Positions 21,780 through 35,500 of a stretch of 64,000 nucleotides of DNA are shown piece after piece (the stretch's first letter is position 1; each line of letters opens with the position of its first letter). The stretch covers positions 17,445,574-17,509,573 of the forward strand of contig CM042540.1 of the NCBI GenBank assembly GCA_023630585.1. The letters run 5' to 3'. A program made the position numbers and the translations under genes. The notes beneath the pieces were generated by a model. The model saw only the letters and a list, made by a program, of their open reading frames with translations. It did no database searches and was not told where the DNA came from. This DNA is from Cranoglanis bouderius. Lineage: Eukaryota; Chordata; Actinopteri; Siluriformes; Cranoglanididae.

Positions 21780-23710
21780 TATTAGTGCATACAACCAAAT
21801 AGACAATTAAATAAAGAAAGTTTGTGATACCATGATATCTAAAACAAACATCTTGATCACATTTAAATGACCATTAAATGCCCAGCTCTACACTGAATCC
21901 ATGAAATATTCTCAGCAAGGTTTGTTGTGAGGATTCGGCTAATAAAAACACAAAGATCTTAATGAAGTGGCACACACTCAAGTAGTAAATGACCGCCACC
22001 TGTTCCACTCCTCATCTCTGTGGAGAAAATTGACAAAAGCACAAAAAAATCACTTCCCTCCCCCTCTAAGAGGATGTGTCTGAAGCCCGGATATTTTTCT
22101 GTGTAGTCTGCGGAGGAGGCTGAGCTGTTTCTCATAATCCAGTGTAGGCCAAGTCAGGCCACACATGGATCACGTCCCCTCCTCTATCACTCTGTTTACT
22201 CATACAGGGGTGAGAGACTGCAGAAGTCCTCACACGGACCGGCTCAGGCAGCCAGGGCAGGAAAATCAGGATACAATTTGGCACTTAAGGAGACTAAACG
22301 ACTTCCTCCTCATTGCTGATTTTCTACTGGGAAATGTATCCTTGGACCGAAAATTGCATCCGGAAAAATGTTTATGAAGTGTTTTTCTTTTTTTTTTTTT
22401 TTTTTTCCCTTGCAGATGAATGATTGTTCCTCTAACCTTTAACATGGTACAGACTTCAGCTCTTTTTCCTGTCATTAACCTCCTTTCTTGTACACTGTTG
22501 GCATTTTTTTACATCTACATGTCACTGTTTCCTTTAAAGCGTTGTTGCTTTGTCTTCAGAGACTGAAGTGTACAAATCTCTCCCTCTCCATGTAATGCCT
22601 GAGCCCTATCATGCCTGCCTGTGTCACCCCAGCTCCTATGCACATGTAAACACAGCACACCACTAATTCTAGTATTTTGGCATCTCACGCCCAAATTGAC
22701 TCACTTTAAACCTTCTGGCATTTTAATGTGGTCTGTAGGGAAACCTGAAACCTGTCTCCCAGCCCCTTGCTTAGTCAAACTCAGTCTACGAAGGCATTTG
22801 AAGTCTTATTTTTTCCTCCCATCGGTGAGACATTAACTGTAATGAAGTTTCTTTCTTGGTTTCTGCACCCCCCACCCCCACCCCCCTTGGACTGTCTTCC
22901 ACTGCTGGGAGAGTGGATTTAAATAGGGAAGAATTACATGTGACTCAGACGTAACCCAGCATCTCAGCTCCTTACACATGTAGTTGCTGGTTTTTTATGG
23001 TTTTTTTTCCTCACGCACAATAAAGCCTGAGTTGTGCAGTTACAACTGTGAACCCCACTTCACGCTGTCTACATAAAGAAACACTTTGCCTGAGCTATTT
23101 AACCATCAAAGCCTTAAATAATGATGAAAACCTGCGTCAAGTGACGGGATTCATGTGTATGAGGGATACACAGGGGATACAGCTGAAACATCGTATCACA
23201 ATATTTACAAAATTCTGATCAGGGAGATTCTCTAAAAAAAAATAATAAAAAAAAATAATAATAATTAATAAAAATTTATTTATTTATTTATTTATTTTAA
23301 TAAAGTTTTGGACAAGTTTCATTAGTCCTAATATTATCATCACACAAAGGATCTCATTCCAGTTTAACTTGATAAACATCTTACTTTGTTTGGTAAAAAT
23401 GTTTAGGAACTGTGTATAGGTATATCACAGTATTGAAATGTAATTGGAATGTAAAAAAAAAGACTACTAAAAGAAACTAACTTAAGGCAAAACAGTATCA
23501 TTTTTCAGATTCATGTATAAATTGCATCTATATAATAATGTCTTCTTTTAAATAATACAAATATCAAAACTCAACAGAAAATGTTTATTTCATGTTTTTG
23601 TCCAGTTGCTACCACTGCTTTATCTGAAGCATAGCAGCTTTGAAGAAAGCTTTAAGCTCCTCCCACTTGGTACATCCGCGTCAAATCATATATGCTTGAA
23701 AGGCTTTATG
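21780..23710. other. Intron segment, unique
   Basis: AT-rich unique sequence with short homopolymers (poly-T at 22388-22406, A/T-rich repeats at 23230-23300). The block 22060-22380 is more GC-balanced. No gene or mobile element recognised. Confidence 0.6.
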
Positions 23711-23718
23711 TGTCATTA

Positions 23719-24094
23719 GGCCTGGGTGATATAGCAATATAATATCCATATCGTGATAAGTGATTAATCAATATGCCTTTCTGAGATATCGTTGGTATGG
23801 TGATGTATTTTTTTTTTTTAAACGTTTTTAATAATTGCAAATTAAATGGAACTGAATGGATGCTGTTGATTTTGCATGATTTTATTTTTTTTTTCACTTA
23901 ATCATCTTTGTTTTGTAGGCATTAAAGAAAAGTATTGTCAAACTCAGTTTAACATTTTTTTTTTTTGTTTGTTTGTTTATTACTGTTTTGCAGACAGTTT
24001 ACTAGCTAAATTATATATTGTGATATGCATCGTGGTATCGTAGAAATGTCCTCAAGTATCGTGATATGGTTGTGATATATCACCCAGCCCTACA
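23719..24094. mobile_element. hAT-like MITE with 8-bp target duplication
   Basis: 376 bp bounded by GGCCTGGGTGATATAG at the left and ATATCACCCAGCCCTACA at the right, which are imperfect inverted repeats. TGTCATTA occurs directly on both sides (23711-23718 and 24095-24102). Both ends continue inward with paired ATATCGTGAT-like motifs. There is no transposase. The 8-bp duplication suggests the hAT superfamily. Confidence 0.72.
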
Positions 24095-25589
24095 TGTCAT
24101 TATGATATACATGTAAATTTCCTTTATAAACTATCATTATACTAGAGGGAAAATACCTGAAACCACGTTGTATTTTTTTAAAAAGTTTTATATATATATA
24201 TATATATATACAGGGCAGAAAATCTCTGCTTATAGTTGACCTGCATTCATGAAATGTTAAATGTCTATTTCTATTCCTAGTTTGAAGGATATACTTTGGA
24301 ATTTGGATTCATTGTTGGATTTATATTAAGTATTATACGGAAAAATATTATAAAATATTTTTAGTACAAGTGCATTATATTTTCTTTGGTCAACTATGAA
24401 GAAATTACGTTCCAACAAACATTTCTGTAAAAGGTTTTCCCTTGAGAGCCTGAGAAATAAATATATTAATTCTAACAACATCAAAAGACTAGATTTTTGT
24501 ATATGGAAAATGTATGCATGATGAATTGGACAAAGCCTCATGTACATAAATTAATATAACTTTTTGAAAAAGTTCCTATAAAAAATATTTAAAATATCAC
24601 CAATCAACTGGCATGATTAACTGTGCCTTTATTGTTTGTTTATTTATTTATTTTGCCCTGTTCACCAGTAGTGTCTTGCCTTAAATCAGATACATTCATG
24701 AAGTCTTTTGCAAACTAAATTCATCACACACAAAGAATTTAAAAATTAAAGTAGCAGTTAAACAAATGCAAGTTCAAATGTACTTCAAATGTTTACAAAA
24801 AAACATTATAGTGAGTAATTAAGAGGTGCTGTTCCACAAAACAGTCCAGCAGCAGTACACGAATATGTTCTTCATATCGTATTAAAGGTGTATATAAATA
24901 ACTCCCAAGTAAAGCAAGTATTTCACTGCCAGCTCTTCATCTTCAAGTTGTTTGGTGTTTGAATTTGAGAGACTCACAGCTGCTCCGTTTAACTGCACAG
25001 TAGCTGAATGCGATGACTGATTCATGCTCACAACAAGGAGTGCATGGTGAAAGTGGCAAGGCAAATACTTTGTAGTTTTTCCTTAACCTTGACAGAAACC
25101 GTATTAGAAAATCTCAACTAGTTGATACATTTCTACTTGGGGTCTTATTTATAGCGGTACCACTAACCGCCCACCTCTACTTAGAGGTAAGAGTCTCATG
25201 GGGTGCCAAACCGCTGCCACAGAACAATGTGTGTGTTTCTGTTTCTGTGTGTAATGTGTGCAGAATTAAGTGGTTGAGGATGTGGAGTGCTGCTTTCTCG
25301 AATTTCTGATTCATTTTCTATAAATAAAGTCGTGGAAGTCAGAGGTGTTGGGTCACTTACTGTAATGGCAGAGGGTCTGAACAGAGGCGGGTGGTAGGTA
25401 AGTATGGGAATGTTGAAGAATGGCTCCTTGTTTTCTTTTTTAACGGCTCATTCACACAGCATATCTGAGGACACAGGCAAAAGCAATTTGTTAGCTTGCT
25501 TAATTTTTTTTCCCCCTCTCCTATCTCCTTTCTTGAAATAGCCTGACAGCTGTAGAGAATTGCAGTCCGGCTGTATGAAGCATGACGTG

Positions 25590-25591
<2 letters not shown>

Positions 25592-25651
<60 letters not shown>
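25592..25651. repeat. (TG)n microsatellite
   Basis: About thirty uninterrupted TG units. Open frames across it (His-Thr or Cys-Val repeats) come from the repeat. Confidence 0.97.
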
Positions 25652-25655
<4 letters not shown>

Positions 25656-26039
25656 CTCCCTCTGAACCTTGAGAAATCTCCAGTGCATTCTGCTCTGCGG
25701 TGTTTCAGAATGCTCGTTTCAAACATCTGGAAATCAGCATGGTTGCAGTCTCTCCACAACATGCAAGTGCTTTCACTTGATTATATTATCTGTTAAATTT
25801 TTTTTTTTTTTTTTTTTTTTCCCTCCAGCTCCAGCCCTTTAAAAAATAGGGAAGCGGTATGTGACCCCTCCTCTGCCGAGGGGTCAAGTGGTGATTGCTG
25901 ATGTTGTCTGCCCTAAACACATGTTTAGCTCTGCTTTGCTCAGCCAGTCGCCTAAAAGTTTGGGAACCATTAAAGAACTTCCTAAACCAGTTCCGGAGTC
26001 TGGCTTGTGGATTGGGTAAGAAGAAGGGAACTGATTGAG

Positions 26040-26040
<1 letters not shown>

Positions 26041-26083
<43 letters not shown>
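26041..26083. repeat. (TG)n microsatellite
   Basis: About twenty-one TG units, followed to 26125 by interrupted TGTC/TG units. Confidence 0.96.
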
Positions 26084-26084
<1 letters not shown>

Positions 26085-26679
26085 TGTGTGTGTCTGTTCG
26101 TGTCTGTTGGGTGTGTCTGTAATTTTTTCCTGGCTTATTTTCCCTATGCACATTGTGTGTATGAATGTGTGCGAGTGTTGTAATTGCTTCAGCGTGTCGG
26201 TGTGCAGTGTGCGACAGGAAGGATGAGTCGCTGGTTGCCGCTTCTCCTTCACACAGGGGAATATTTGTCTGGCGGCGGGTTCAGGCACAGCATAACTCAC
26301 GCGAGGCAGCTCCAGACAGGAAACGCCACGGTGAGCTCTGTTATGATAGAGGATAGCTCGGAGGATGAGCTGTGAACTTTACATGCACGCAGAGCCACTG
26401 AGCTGACCACCGCCTGAGGGCCCGGCAGCCCCGGCAGGAAATGAAAGGATCATTTAGTTTGGGCCAGAAGAGATGAGTTAAAGGCGAGTGAGAGGATCAG
26501 GAGAGGGGACGACTTTTTTTGAGGAGATGTACAGACACCCTGGTTTAATCCAGAGACCAAACAAAAGGAGAATATTAACACGTCTCTCTCTCTCACTCTT
26601 GATTTTTCTCTTTTCTTACCCCTCACTTAGGTATGTCCGAGTTGTCAAGGATGGCTTATGTTCACTTGCAAACAGCACT

Positions 26680-27130
26680 TCATAAACTATGGAAAGTCGG
26701 AAAGGCACCTCTGAGAGGAGGGAACTTTGACTCCAGCTGTGACGCAACAAACGTGTAGGAGAAGGTTGTCCAAGACACATTTTCAGCAGACCGTTTAACT
26801 ATATTTTCCAGTAGCGACATGGGAAAATAATTCTTTTTTATAATCAAGTAGATTATAAGGAGTTGAACTCGAATGTGTGATTTCTTCCTTCGTACTTGAG
26901 CCGCCTGAGTGGCTGTGCAGTGTAACTAGAGTTTGTGGCCACCTGCTGTTCCAAATAATTGCACAAGTTTTCTGTGGAATAGCGGTCCGGTGATTTTGCA
27001 TGGAAGTCAGGATGTCCTAGTGTTCCATCATGCTTGTTGAACAAGTCACACACAGATTTGAATGTGGGCATGTCGATGTGGTTTTTTGTTTAGCTTATAT
27101 CCATCCAGGAGCACAACCTGTTGGCATTAA
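26680..27130 (-). pseudogene. Decayed coding fragment of unknown family
   Basis: Three minus-strand frames follow one another without overlap and with normal amino-acid composition. The first (27086 to about 26870) includes DLFNKHDGTLGHPDFHAK and QQVATNSSYTAQPLRRLKYE. A shifted frame continues DYKKELFSHVATGKYS to a stop near 26808. A third reads RSAENVSWTTFSYTFVASQL and ESKFPPLRGAF to a stop at 26682-26680. Just upstream, another shift gives LLDGYKLNKKP. The continuity suggests one protein gene broken by several indels: a retrocopy or part of a transposon. I do not recognise the family and see no introns, tail or terminal repeats that would settle its origin. Confidence 0.5.
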
Positions 27131-27344
27131 AGAGTACAATATGGTGCTGATGTTGGTAGATGTGACTGGGGAGCTTATTTTGTCAACCAAGTAGCATTGA
27201 AAAACCTCACATTGATTAATCATATTAACATAACATCACTTACATTATAGCAGCTATAAATCAGCCTCTCTGTCAGAGTTTATAAGACAAAAAAAAACAG
27301 CTTGTAACCTTATCAAGAAAACCAGAAATAGCCTAGAATAGTAA

Positions 27345-27668
27345 TAGTCCTCTGTCCTAAAAATATACTGACTGACAATGGAGACTCCTTCCGTAAATGT
27401 CACATAAACATCTTACAGAAAGCTTCAGATGTTAATGATTATACACTCTTGTTAAATCTTTTTTTTTAATCCGCCTATTATTAGGCTTAGATTATTTTAA
27501 GCCATACAAATCCCTATATATGTATAGAGATAATGTATTAGAATGAGTGCCTTAATATAATCTTGTGATTTGAATTACAGCCAGCACTGCTGTCAGCTTA
27601 GAGAAAATTCATCAACAGCTTCAACCAATCAGATTGAATAATTCAACAGAGCTGTGGTTTAAATATGA
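27345..27668 (+). repeat. Dispersed repeat, three-copy family (copy 1)
   Basis: Shares in order GGAGACTCCTTCC, ACAGAAAGCTTCA, TATTATTAGxCTTAGATTAT, CATACAAxTCCCT, AATATTAGAAT-like, CAGCCAGxxCTxCTGTCAG and ATTCAACAGxxCTGTGGT with 57357-57758, and a subset with 53770-54167. No coding capacity is seen; probably a non-autonomous DNA transposon. Confidence 0.75.
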
Positions 27669-29110
27669 ATCATCCAAAGCTGTTCTTCACTGCTAAAATG
27701 GTAACGAGTCTTCCTCAGACCGAGCACCCTGAACCACCAGAGACAGCAACAAAACTCAAGCTTTCGGCTATTACTGTTTGCTTTTCATCCCCACATCTGT
27801 TTTTTAATGCACAGCCTTCAAAGATCCTCCCACTTTTTTGAAAACCCATGAACATTTCAGACTTTCCAAAGAAATTTTTCAAGCATCTCTCAAAAAATAA
27901 AGAAGTTCTGACAAAGGATAACTCAGGCTGTAGTGGAAGTGTTTGTGCATTTGTGAATGTGTGCCCATGTCGCCCACTGCTGTTTTGGCTATGCTGCAAG
28001 TGTTGGATATAAAGAGAGCTGTTGGTATGGTGGCAGATTTGTTCCACGCTTCAAGGTGGCTAGGTTCCCCATCTGACATAATCCATCATCTTCCTCGCAG
28101 TCTGCTTTTATCATGTGCTTTTGTCCTTCTCACTTCCTTCTCCTAGTCTTTCTCCTAGTCATTTCACACATCTGAAGTGAGCACAGAAGGAGCAAACATT
28201 TAAGACCAAAAAGTGTGGGTGCTCTTATTCTGTCTGGAGTCATCACCTGATACGTCTTCTGGTCCCACGTGCACCAGCTTAGCCTCTGGTTAAAGATGGC
28301 CAAGAGATCAGAACTAGCAAATCAATGCTTCACTTGTGCCGTTCAGCACTTTCTGCTCAGACGTGAATGCCAGTATCGCATTTAGGTTTTGGGAATGCTC
28401 ATGGTGGTTTGGATAGAATGACTGAAGGAGACGGACGATGCCTGGAGGCTCCTTCCTGAGCGTTAGCCTTGCTTATCCTACCAATAGACAGGAAGGCTGT
28501 GGGGTAGGAAGAACACAGGGGCACCTGTCCACCACATATCAAGTCCACATGTCATATACAATTTGGGCATTTTTAGAAATTTTTTTTTGTTAGGTATTCT
28601 TATATATAAGATGTTTTGAATAAATATTTATATAATATGATCTTACTATGCCTTATACAAATGCAATCAATGTAGACATTTTTGGTTTAAAGGAAGAGTT
28701 CACATTTTCCCTAATCACATTTACACAATTTCTCCCGGACATAAGCTGAGACTTTTTAGTTTGCACTGGAAGTACAAGGCTAATCTATCTAACTCTGCCA
28801 TACAGAATCTTTTCTGTAAATGCATGCCCAGTGTTTTTCCCATCAGGTCCAGAATTATTGGCATTCTTAGAAAAGATGGACAAAAAGGTTATGAAAAAAT
28901 TTTTGTGGTACTCCAAATATGCAAATTTCCATTGACACTGTTATCATCTGCCATGACTAAAAAAATCAACTTTCTAGTACAATTCCACTTTCAAACTTCA
29001 GACCAGGACCTTGGGTTTGGAGTGATACCAACTACTACTACCTTGTGTTAAGGTAGTAGATGAAAGCTTCCTGTCTCTAAACTATTCCTTTAATGGCAGT
29101 CGAACTTAAA
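27669..29110. other. Intron segment, unique plus small repeat
   Basis: Unique sequence without a recognised gene. The part 28845-29010 resembles a dispersed repeat and is listed separately. Confidence 0.6.
28845..29010. repeat. Possible MITE fragment
   Basis: Begins AGGTCCAGAATTATTGGCAT, the end style of a non-autonomous DNA element common in fish genomes, followed by AAAGATGGACAAAAAGG. No matching opposite end is seen, so it is a fragment at best. Confidence 0.35.
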
Positions 29111-29114
29111 TAGT

Positions 29115-29510
29115 CTTTCTCATGTCTAAGATGCATACTTATGCACTGCTATCACACAACTACCACCAACCAGGTGAAGGCTACCACGTGCTTCCTCTGA
29201 GACTTGTGAAGCCAGCCAACCACATCTTTTTTTCATGCTACATCACAAGGCAGCATAACGCACTCAGAGGAAAGTGCTATCCGCCCTCTTCCGCATACAT
29301 TTCCTGCATACATATAATCCCACAATTGGCTAGTGTCTCTGTGATTGGCAAGGGAGAGAGAGTAATGTCATCCTCTCCACCCAGGGAGCATGGCCGATTT
29401 TCTCTCTTGATTCCCAGCCATGGATTGCTGTGGCATCTTCAGGATTTGAACTTATGATCTTTCGGCATTAGGGCGAATGCTTTTCTGTTGTGCCACTCAG
29501 GAGCACTCCA
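29115..29510 (-). mobile_element. tRNA-derived SINE with long body
   Basis: On the minus strand the head shows a box-A-like TGGCACAACAG (29495-29485) and an intact B box GTTCAAATCC (29451-29442). A body of about 300 bp follows that differs from the other SINEs here, ending near 29115. The head is mutated and gives no plausible cloverleaf I could draw by hand. Confidence 0.6.
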
Positions 29511-29512
29511 TC

Positions 29513-32500
29513 ATTGCATATTTATGTGATGTCAACCTCCACCTGTCAGCACGCTGTGTAGAATCAAGTTTGGGAAATACAGGCATTACTAATACTCCAG
29601 TACTCCAGTGCCTGAGCAATCCCCAAGTGTTGCTGTGTTGCCACTGTTTCCAGAGTCGTGCTTGCAAAAGACTTAAGTCCTGTCTTTTGGGAAAAACAGC
29701 ATGCCACTGCAGCACTGTGGCAACAGGCATAAGGTTGCTGAGCTGACAGGCTGTCGACCATGGCGACATGTACTGCTGGCTGCATCTAATTTGGACGAAC
29801 AGGCTGTCGTTTAGGTGAGCCCTAAACTTTTTCAACAAGAAGTGCAGCAGGCGCCTGCCCCACACGCGCGCACACACCTGTCAGTACTCAAACCAGCTTT
29901 CATTTTCCCTTTAAATTAGAACATGGAGGGGTGCTGTCTAAATATTTACTGTTCTGAACTTACACTGCAGGATGGACTCATGAGAGCATACTGCTGAGTA
30001 CAGACAAAAATAAAGAAATATTTTTTTCTTTTTGTCTGCAGACTGGCAACAAAAGTTTTTTGTCAGGGACGTGACTGTGTTTGTGTCTATTGTTATAGTG
30101 GCAGTAACTGGCACACGGCGTCTGAGTAGGGACATGGCCCAAGGCTCACTGCTCAGACGAGAAAGGCTGTGTGCGCCATTAGAGAAATTATTAGGGGGTG
30201 TGCAAGAGCCGCAGGCTTACTGTAGTCTCTGGACTGAGCAGGCCTTTATAGTGGTTTCTCTTCACTCATCTCTATCTGCTCTGAGCACTTCACTTAAAAC
30301 GCTTAATGGAACTAGTGAACTATCACATGAGAAGTTGCCCAGCCACCTAAACCTGAATTCAGGTGTGTGCGTTGATGGGCATAACGCTGCTGGGCATTTT
30401 GGCATGAGTTGATCGCCAAAGAAAAGAGGAGCTGGCCAAAGTAAACATTCTTACCCTTATGTACTTCTTATTGCAGTGATGGAATGTCTCGGTGCCTCCT
30501 GGGTGATCCACTCGCTCACTTGTTAAAAGGTTTCATGCAGGGTACCAATTAACCCTCAGCACTTTCCGATTTTGTTTCTGCTCTGTTTTTTTTTTTTTTT
30601 GCCCTCTCTCTGTTTCTTCTCTCGATAAAGGACTCTTTGCAGATAAGCTCCAGTGGTAAGTAATGTGCCAGTCCTCCCTGTGAGACTGTTGCTTTCCAGC
30701 ATCCTTGACCCTTTGGCAGGATCTCACTGGCAGTTCCAGTTCAGTTCAATGCTTAGTATCTTTGGATCCACTCAATAGATCCCTGACTTTCTATTTATGG
30801 GAGTGAAAAGACTAGCTATAAGCCATAACTGAGGATATAATTATAGCATAAAAGGCATCAGCCAAGAATGAAGTAGATGTCCAAGCCTTAAAGTTGCTGA
30901 TTTAGAATGGGGTTAATGGAATCTCCCAGATAGGGCTTTTTGAGACAGGGGATAATAAATAGAGCATAGTTAATGTCCAAAGAAAGGCCCCACACCTTAT
31001 GAGTTTTCAGCAGTCACCTCTTAACCTCCAACACATTAAAGGATGTTCAGGGCACATGTAAAAATGCATGGTGAGAACAGTTTGGTTCTCAAGAGAGTAC
31101 AGAAAACAGGTCAACACAGACCATCTTGAGTGGTTCTCTTGCTTCTGGCAAGCTGTCCTGCTGCACCACATCTCAGCTTCCTCTCTGAGTGTGTTATTTT
31201 GAGAAGTATTAAAGTCTGAACTATAGAAGTGTTTCACACAACCCGGATCCCCCACACCCCTTTTGATTGGAGCCTAAGCTCTAATTGCAGAGTTTGTTTT
31301 TCAGTGGCTACTGTGGAAAAGGTCACAACAGCCGAAGAGAATGTGTCTATTAAAGCGCGACTGATCTGACCCTGTTGTTTAGAGGGTGTGAATCGAGGCA
31401 CAAAAGCGTGGCTAACCCTTCTAGCCCCAGTGATCTTAACAAAAGCCTGTAAGAGTACACTGAGGCTTGGTTTTAGAGCCGGCGCTGCCTGCTCCAGTCA
31501 CCCTGCATCACTGTCAAGCCACACACTAATTACAAAGAGGTTTAAAGATGCATTAGATAAATGTCACTTCACCACAGAACCCTGGACGGGCGTTTTCTAG
31601 GCCCAACACCATGGGCGTCTCCACTGGCCACTGGAGCCTCATTAAAGTACATGGTGCACAGCTTAATTTATGCACATACAGCAAAACCAGGTCTAATAGA
31701 TAAAGAAGCATGAAGTGCAGGCCGAGAAGCATGTCACCTGCTGTTGGTTCTAATGTGTGTTGACTCAGTTTGGTGGAAGATGATGCACTTGTATGTTCTG
31801 CAACTTCAGTGGCATTTTTTGCTGTTGTCACACCCCCATGTTCAAACAGGACACCCACCTTGAGTAGAGGGTCAATGTGTACACAAATCTTATTTCATCA
31901 AGCTAACAAATTCATATGGTCGTATACAGTGATCTCCAATGTTTATTATAACCTGAGGATTCACTGATGATTTGCACAATATATTTACTAACTCATAGTG
32001 AAAAAATACAGGAATCCTCTGCACTTGAATGAATGCCAATTGTGAATCATGGGTAGTGTGATTTAAAGCTCCTGAACTATACTGTAAAGATTACATCTAG
32101 TGTTGGAGGCATTCTTGGAGTTCTCCACCTAGTGGTGGAAGTATTATGTTTTCGAGTTTCCCATCTGTCTATCTGTCCGTCCATCACCGGTCTGTCACAA
32201 GCCTCATCACCAATACATGTAAACATCACACTCAGGGTCGAAGGCAAATCCACAAGGTTTCTGTAAAATATGCAAGTAACAAAACTTTACTTTTGTTTTT
32301 ATTTATCAAAATAAGACATGATGGTTATAATTTGTTACGAGTTTAATTTGCTGGAGTCTTCTAGAAGTAGCTATGCGTTAAGGGCCATGGTTTTCTGAGT
32401 TTCTCATCAGTGTTTGCTTTTTTGTCCTCAGACTTTGCTTGCTTTTTTTTTTTGTAATTAATTCAATCACGGAAATCATTCACTGTATGTGGGCAATTAG

Positions 32501-35500
32501 AGCTCCTAGAACAACATAATTGGCTTTTAAAGAATTTGCGATTGGCTGGGCTCACACCACAAGCATAAGACAGCTCGCATGCCTCACTGTCTCTACCTCA
32601 AAGACAAGTGGTGGTGGATGGATGCCTCTTTTGAGTTGTTTCCCCTCTATGTCCACATGAAATATTTAAGTTCATGGCTAGAGCATGGCATTTCTGTTCA
32701 TGTAAGAGTAAGCCATTTCAATGTCACTCTGGCTAGAAGCTGCTTCTGTGTCTAGCATGGATAGCTGACAGGCTTGCACAGGGGCACGACTCAAAGCCAA
32801 TCAGGAGGCACGATGCACTAGCAGCCTGCCAGTGCTTGCTTTATTGCACTAACTATGATCACCACTGCCACATGCTAGTCATGTAGAGAGAAATTAATAA
32901 CTTTAGGACAGACTTGCAAATGCTACAGATAAAGCGGTCATTGACTGTGTGTGAGTGTATTGCTTGGGGATTTTGGTTTTTGACTTGCTAAAATGGAAAA
33001 AATGATATGGTCTGCTGTCATTTCCCAGGCCTGATTGCAGACTTGAGATTGCTTCAGTAATCACAAAGGGTGTAAGTTGCTAAAGCGCTTTGATTGAACT
33101 GTTATTCAGTTAGGCAGCTCTGGTCTTGCATGCACTAGGTGAAGTAAAATAAAGTCATATCTGTCCAGTCAAATAAGTAATAATAATGCTTTACCTAGAT
33201 TACTTAATGCCATAATTAACACGAATAAACTTGTGCATTAATACAACATAAGCAGTATTAGCAATACTGCAGTAACATGCATCGATGGTTTAATAATAAA
33301 GCAGTCATTTCATTCAGAATAGCACTTCTGTTTGCAGACAAGGCCCAGTTGAGTTCTGCCCTCTGTTTCCCTTTGAAGTCAGGACCTTTGCTTGGGGTAG
33401 TAAATTAACAAAAGCATGACATTGCTGTTTTCTTTCCATATAAAAAAAGCACCACACTCACATATTTCTTGATTATTTTTGCTTTGAAGCAATGCAGAAG
33501 GCTGCCAACTGTCCGGGAAATTAGAGCAGGCCAAATCTACGCATTAGTGCCTGGAGTTCAGAGTAGAGGCTCAAAGCTGGAGGAAGAGCTCCCCGAAAGC
33601 CACTCTGATGCACGACAGACTCATGGCCTAATGAAATATCTCAGTTCCCAACACTCATGTGCTGTAGAACCTGCACTTGACATCGCTCCTGAACTCTCAG
33701 CTTTGCTCGCGTTGTTCTTGTTACTGAGAATCTCTGGTAGGATGTAGTTTGTAATTGGATACAGATGTTTCTAAAGCAGATCAGCCAGACTGTTATTCTA
33801 GTCTATGCTGAGTACTTTTTTTCCCCTCTTCATTCCAAGCTCACTTTTAAAGTTTCCCAAAATTCCAAGACCTAATACAGTTTTATGTGGTCTTTAGTCG
33901 TGCAGTAACCAAGATGGAAAGGTGAAGTTTTTTAAGATCTTAACTGTTTTGGGGGGAGTATTTTTGTTGTGCCAAGTAAGCTTTGCCCTAGTTTTACTAG
34001 CCACTAGAAATTATAATTATTCTGTGCATTGTTACTATTTTTCTTTTGACTGCTTTTTAACATTTTTGCTCATCTTATGAGTGTGTACTACATCGGAGTG
34101 GAGATTTCTAGGTCTGTTACTCAGGACTACACATGCTTTCTCACGCCTGTTGAAAACTTGACTAATGTAAGCATTTGATTGGCCGAACTGTGAAAAATTA
34201 CTGCTACGTGCGAATCAGAGTACAGCAGCAATACCACTAGACATTTTCAAAACTGCACCAGTGATGAAGTGATGACTTAGTATCCCATTTAAACATCATA
34301 TTGATTAGTCCAGGAGTGGTATTATGATGATGAAGGGCAGAAAAGCTGGCATTAAAAGTCACAGTGACCCATCACACACCATCATACACACTCACTCTCA
34401 CTCACACACACACACACCCATCCTTTCTCTCTCTCTGAGGGGAATTCCCCACACAGATGTAACCAAACTTGCTGCTTTGATCTCTTATGAGCACTTCAAT
34501 TATTGCGAGGCTAGAACTGGGCTCTGTTCAACTGTGGTGTGCGGTGGAGCAAGAAAAATTTCCTCCTTTTCCATCCTCAAATGATTAATTTAGCAGTTCA
34601 CGCCGGGAAGACTCCACCAATAATATAAAGTGAGTATCGCCTTGGCACTTCAAGCATCGCAAAAAAAAAAAAAAAACCCTGTGGCAGATACTGCCGAGGT
34701 TTCAAACACACTATTGTGGTTAGCAGAGTGCAGGGGTGTGTGGAAGTGCCGAACTCAAAGACATATTGTACAAGTCAGTCCCGTTTTCATCAAAGTTAAA
34801 TTGGTCTGTCTTTAAAGTGGAGTAAAGGCTTAAATTAGTGGCAGGATTTTTAACCCAATATGTGGGACACCCTTAAATCCATGTGTTTGTGGGCCAGGAC
34901 GTGCCTTTCATAAAGGTCAAATGTTGCACAGCACACATCACATGTGACTAACACAGGAAAAAACACATTTCCGAATAATTGGGAAAGCCCATGTAAATGA
35001 GCTGCGTGAGACTCTCAAACTAAACTAGACTGCATTCCGTCTGTTCATCTGTCAAAAACGAAAAAGGAAAACGTCATATATGGTAGTTCTTTTGTTTGAA
35101 AATAGGCTTAAACCAATAGGCTGTCTTGTGATTAGGCTTAATAACACTAGTGTTTTTAACACTGGAGCACATGGGAACTTCGACAAGACAAACACCACAC
35201 CAAACTGAGCTTTCGGCTGATTCTAGGTGCTGAGCTCAGTAATGAAACCTCAAAAGACAATCTCCTGCTTTAGGTCTGGTACAAACCGTTGGTCAAAATT
35301 CTGCACAAAAAAAACCACACTTGGACAAAAAGCATTGTATGTCCTTCTGAAGCTGACGTGTATTGGTATTTAAATTGAGAGGAGATCAAACTGTAGCTAA
35401 TCACATTCTTAATCGGGTAATAATGATTTAGGGAGAACCCACATTTAGTTTGGGTTGCACTTAAAATGCTTGGTGCAAATAGAACAACCCCTTTATAAAA

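Larger units (their letters stand above)
24103..26679. other. Intron segment, AT-rich then unique
   Basis: A short TA run lies at 24191-24210. The stretch 24250-25560 is AT-rich and featureless. Two long TG arrays (25592-25651, 26041-26083) flank a poly-T run (25798-25820), and unique sequence at 26180-26480 is GC-richer. No gene recognised. Confidence 0.6.

Noticed and set aside
25448..26300. His-Thr and Cys-Val repeat frames
   Set aside because: They are translations of (CA)n/(TG)n microsatellites.
29497..29877. 126-codon minus-strand open frame next to a SINE
   Set aside because: It overlaps the SINE head and shows no known domain.
30032..30412. 126-codon open frame on the + strand
   Set aside because: No family resemblance and no supporting signals; chance frames of this length are expected in 64 kb.
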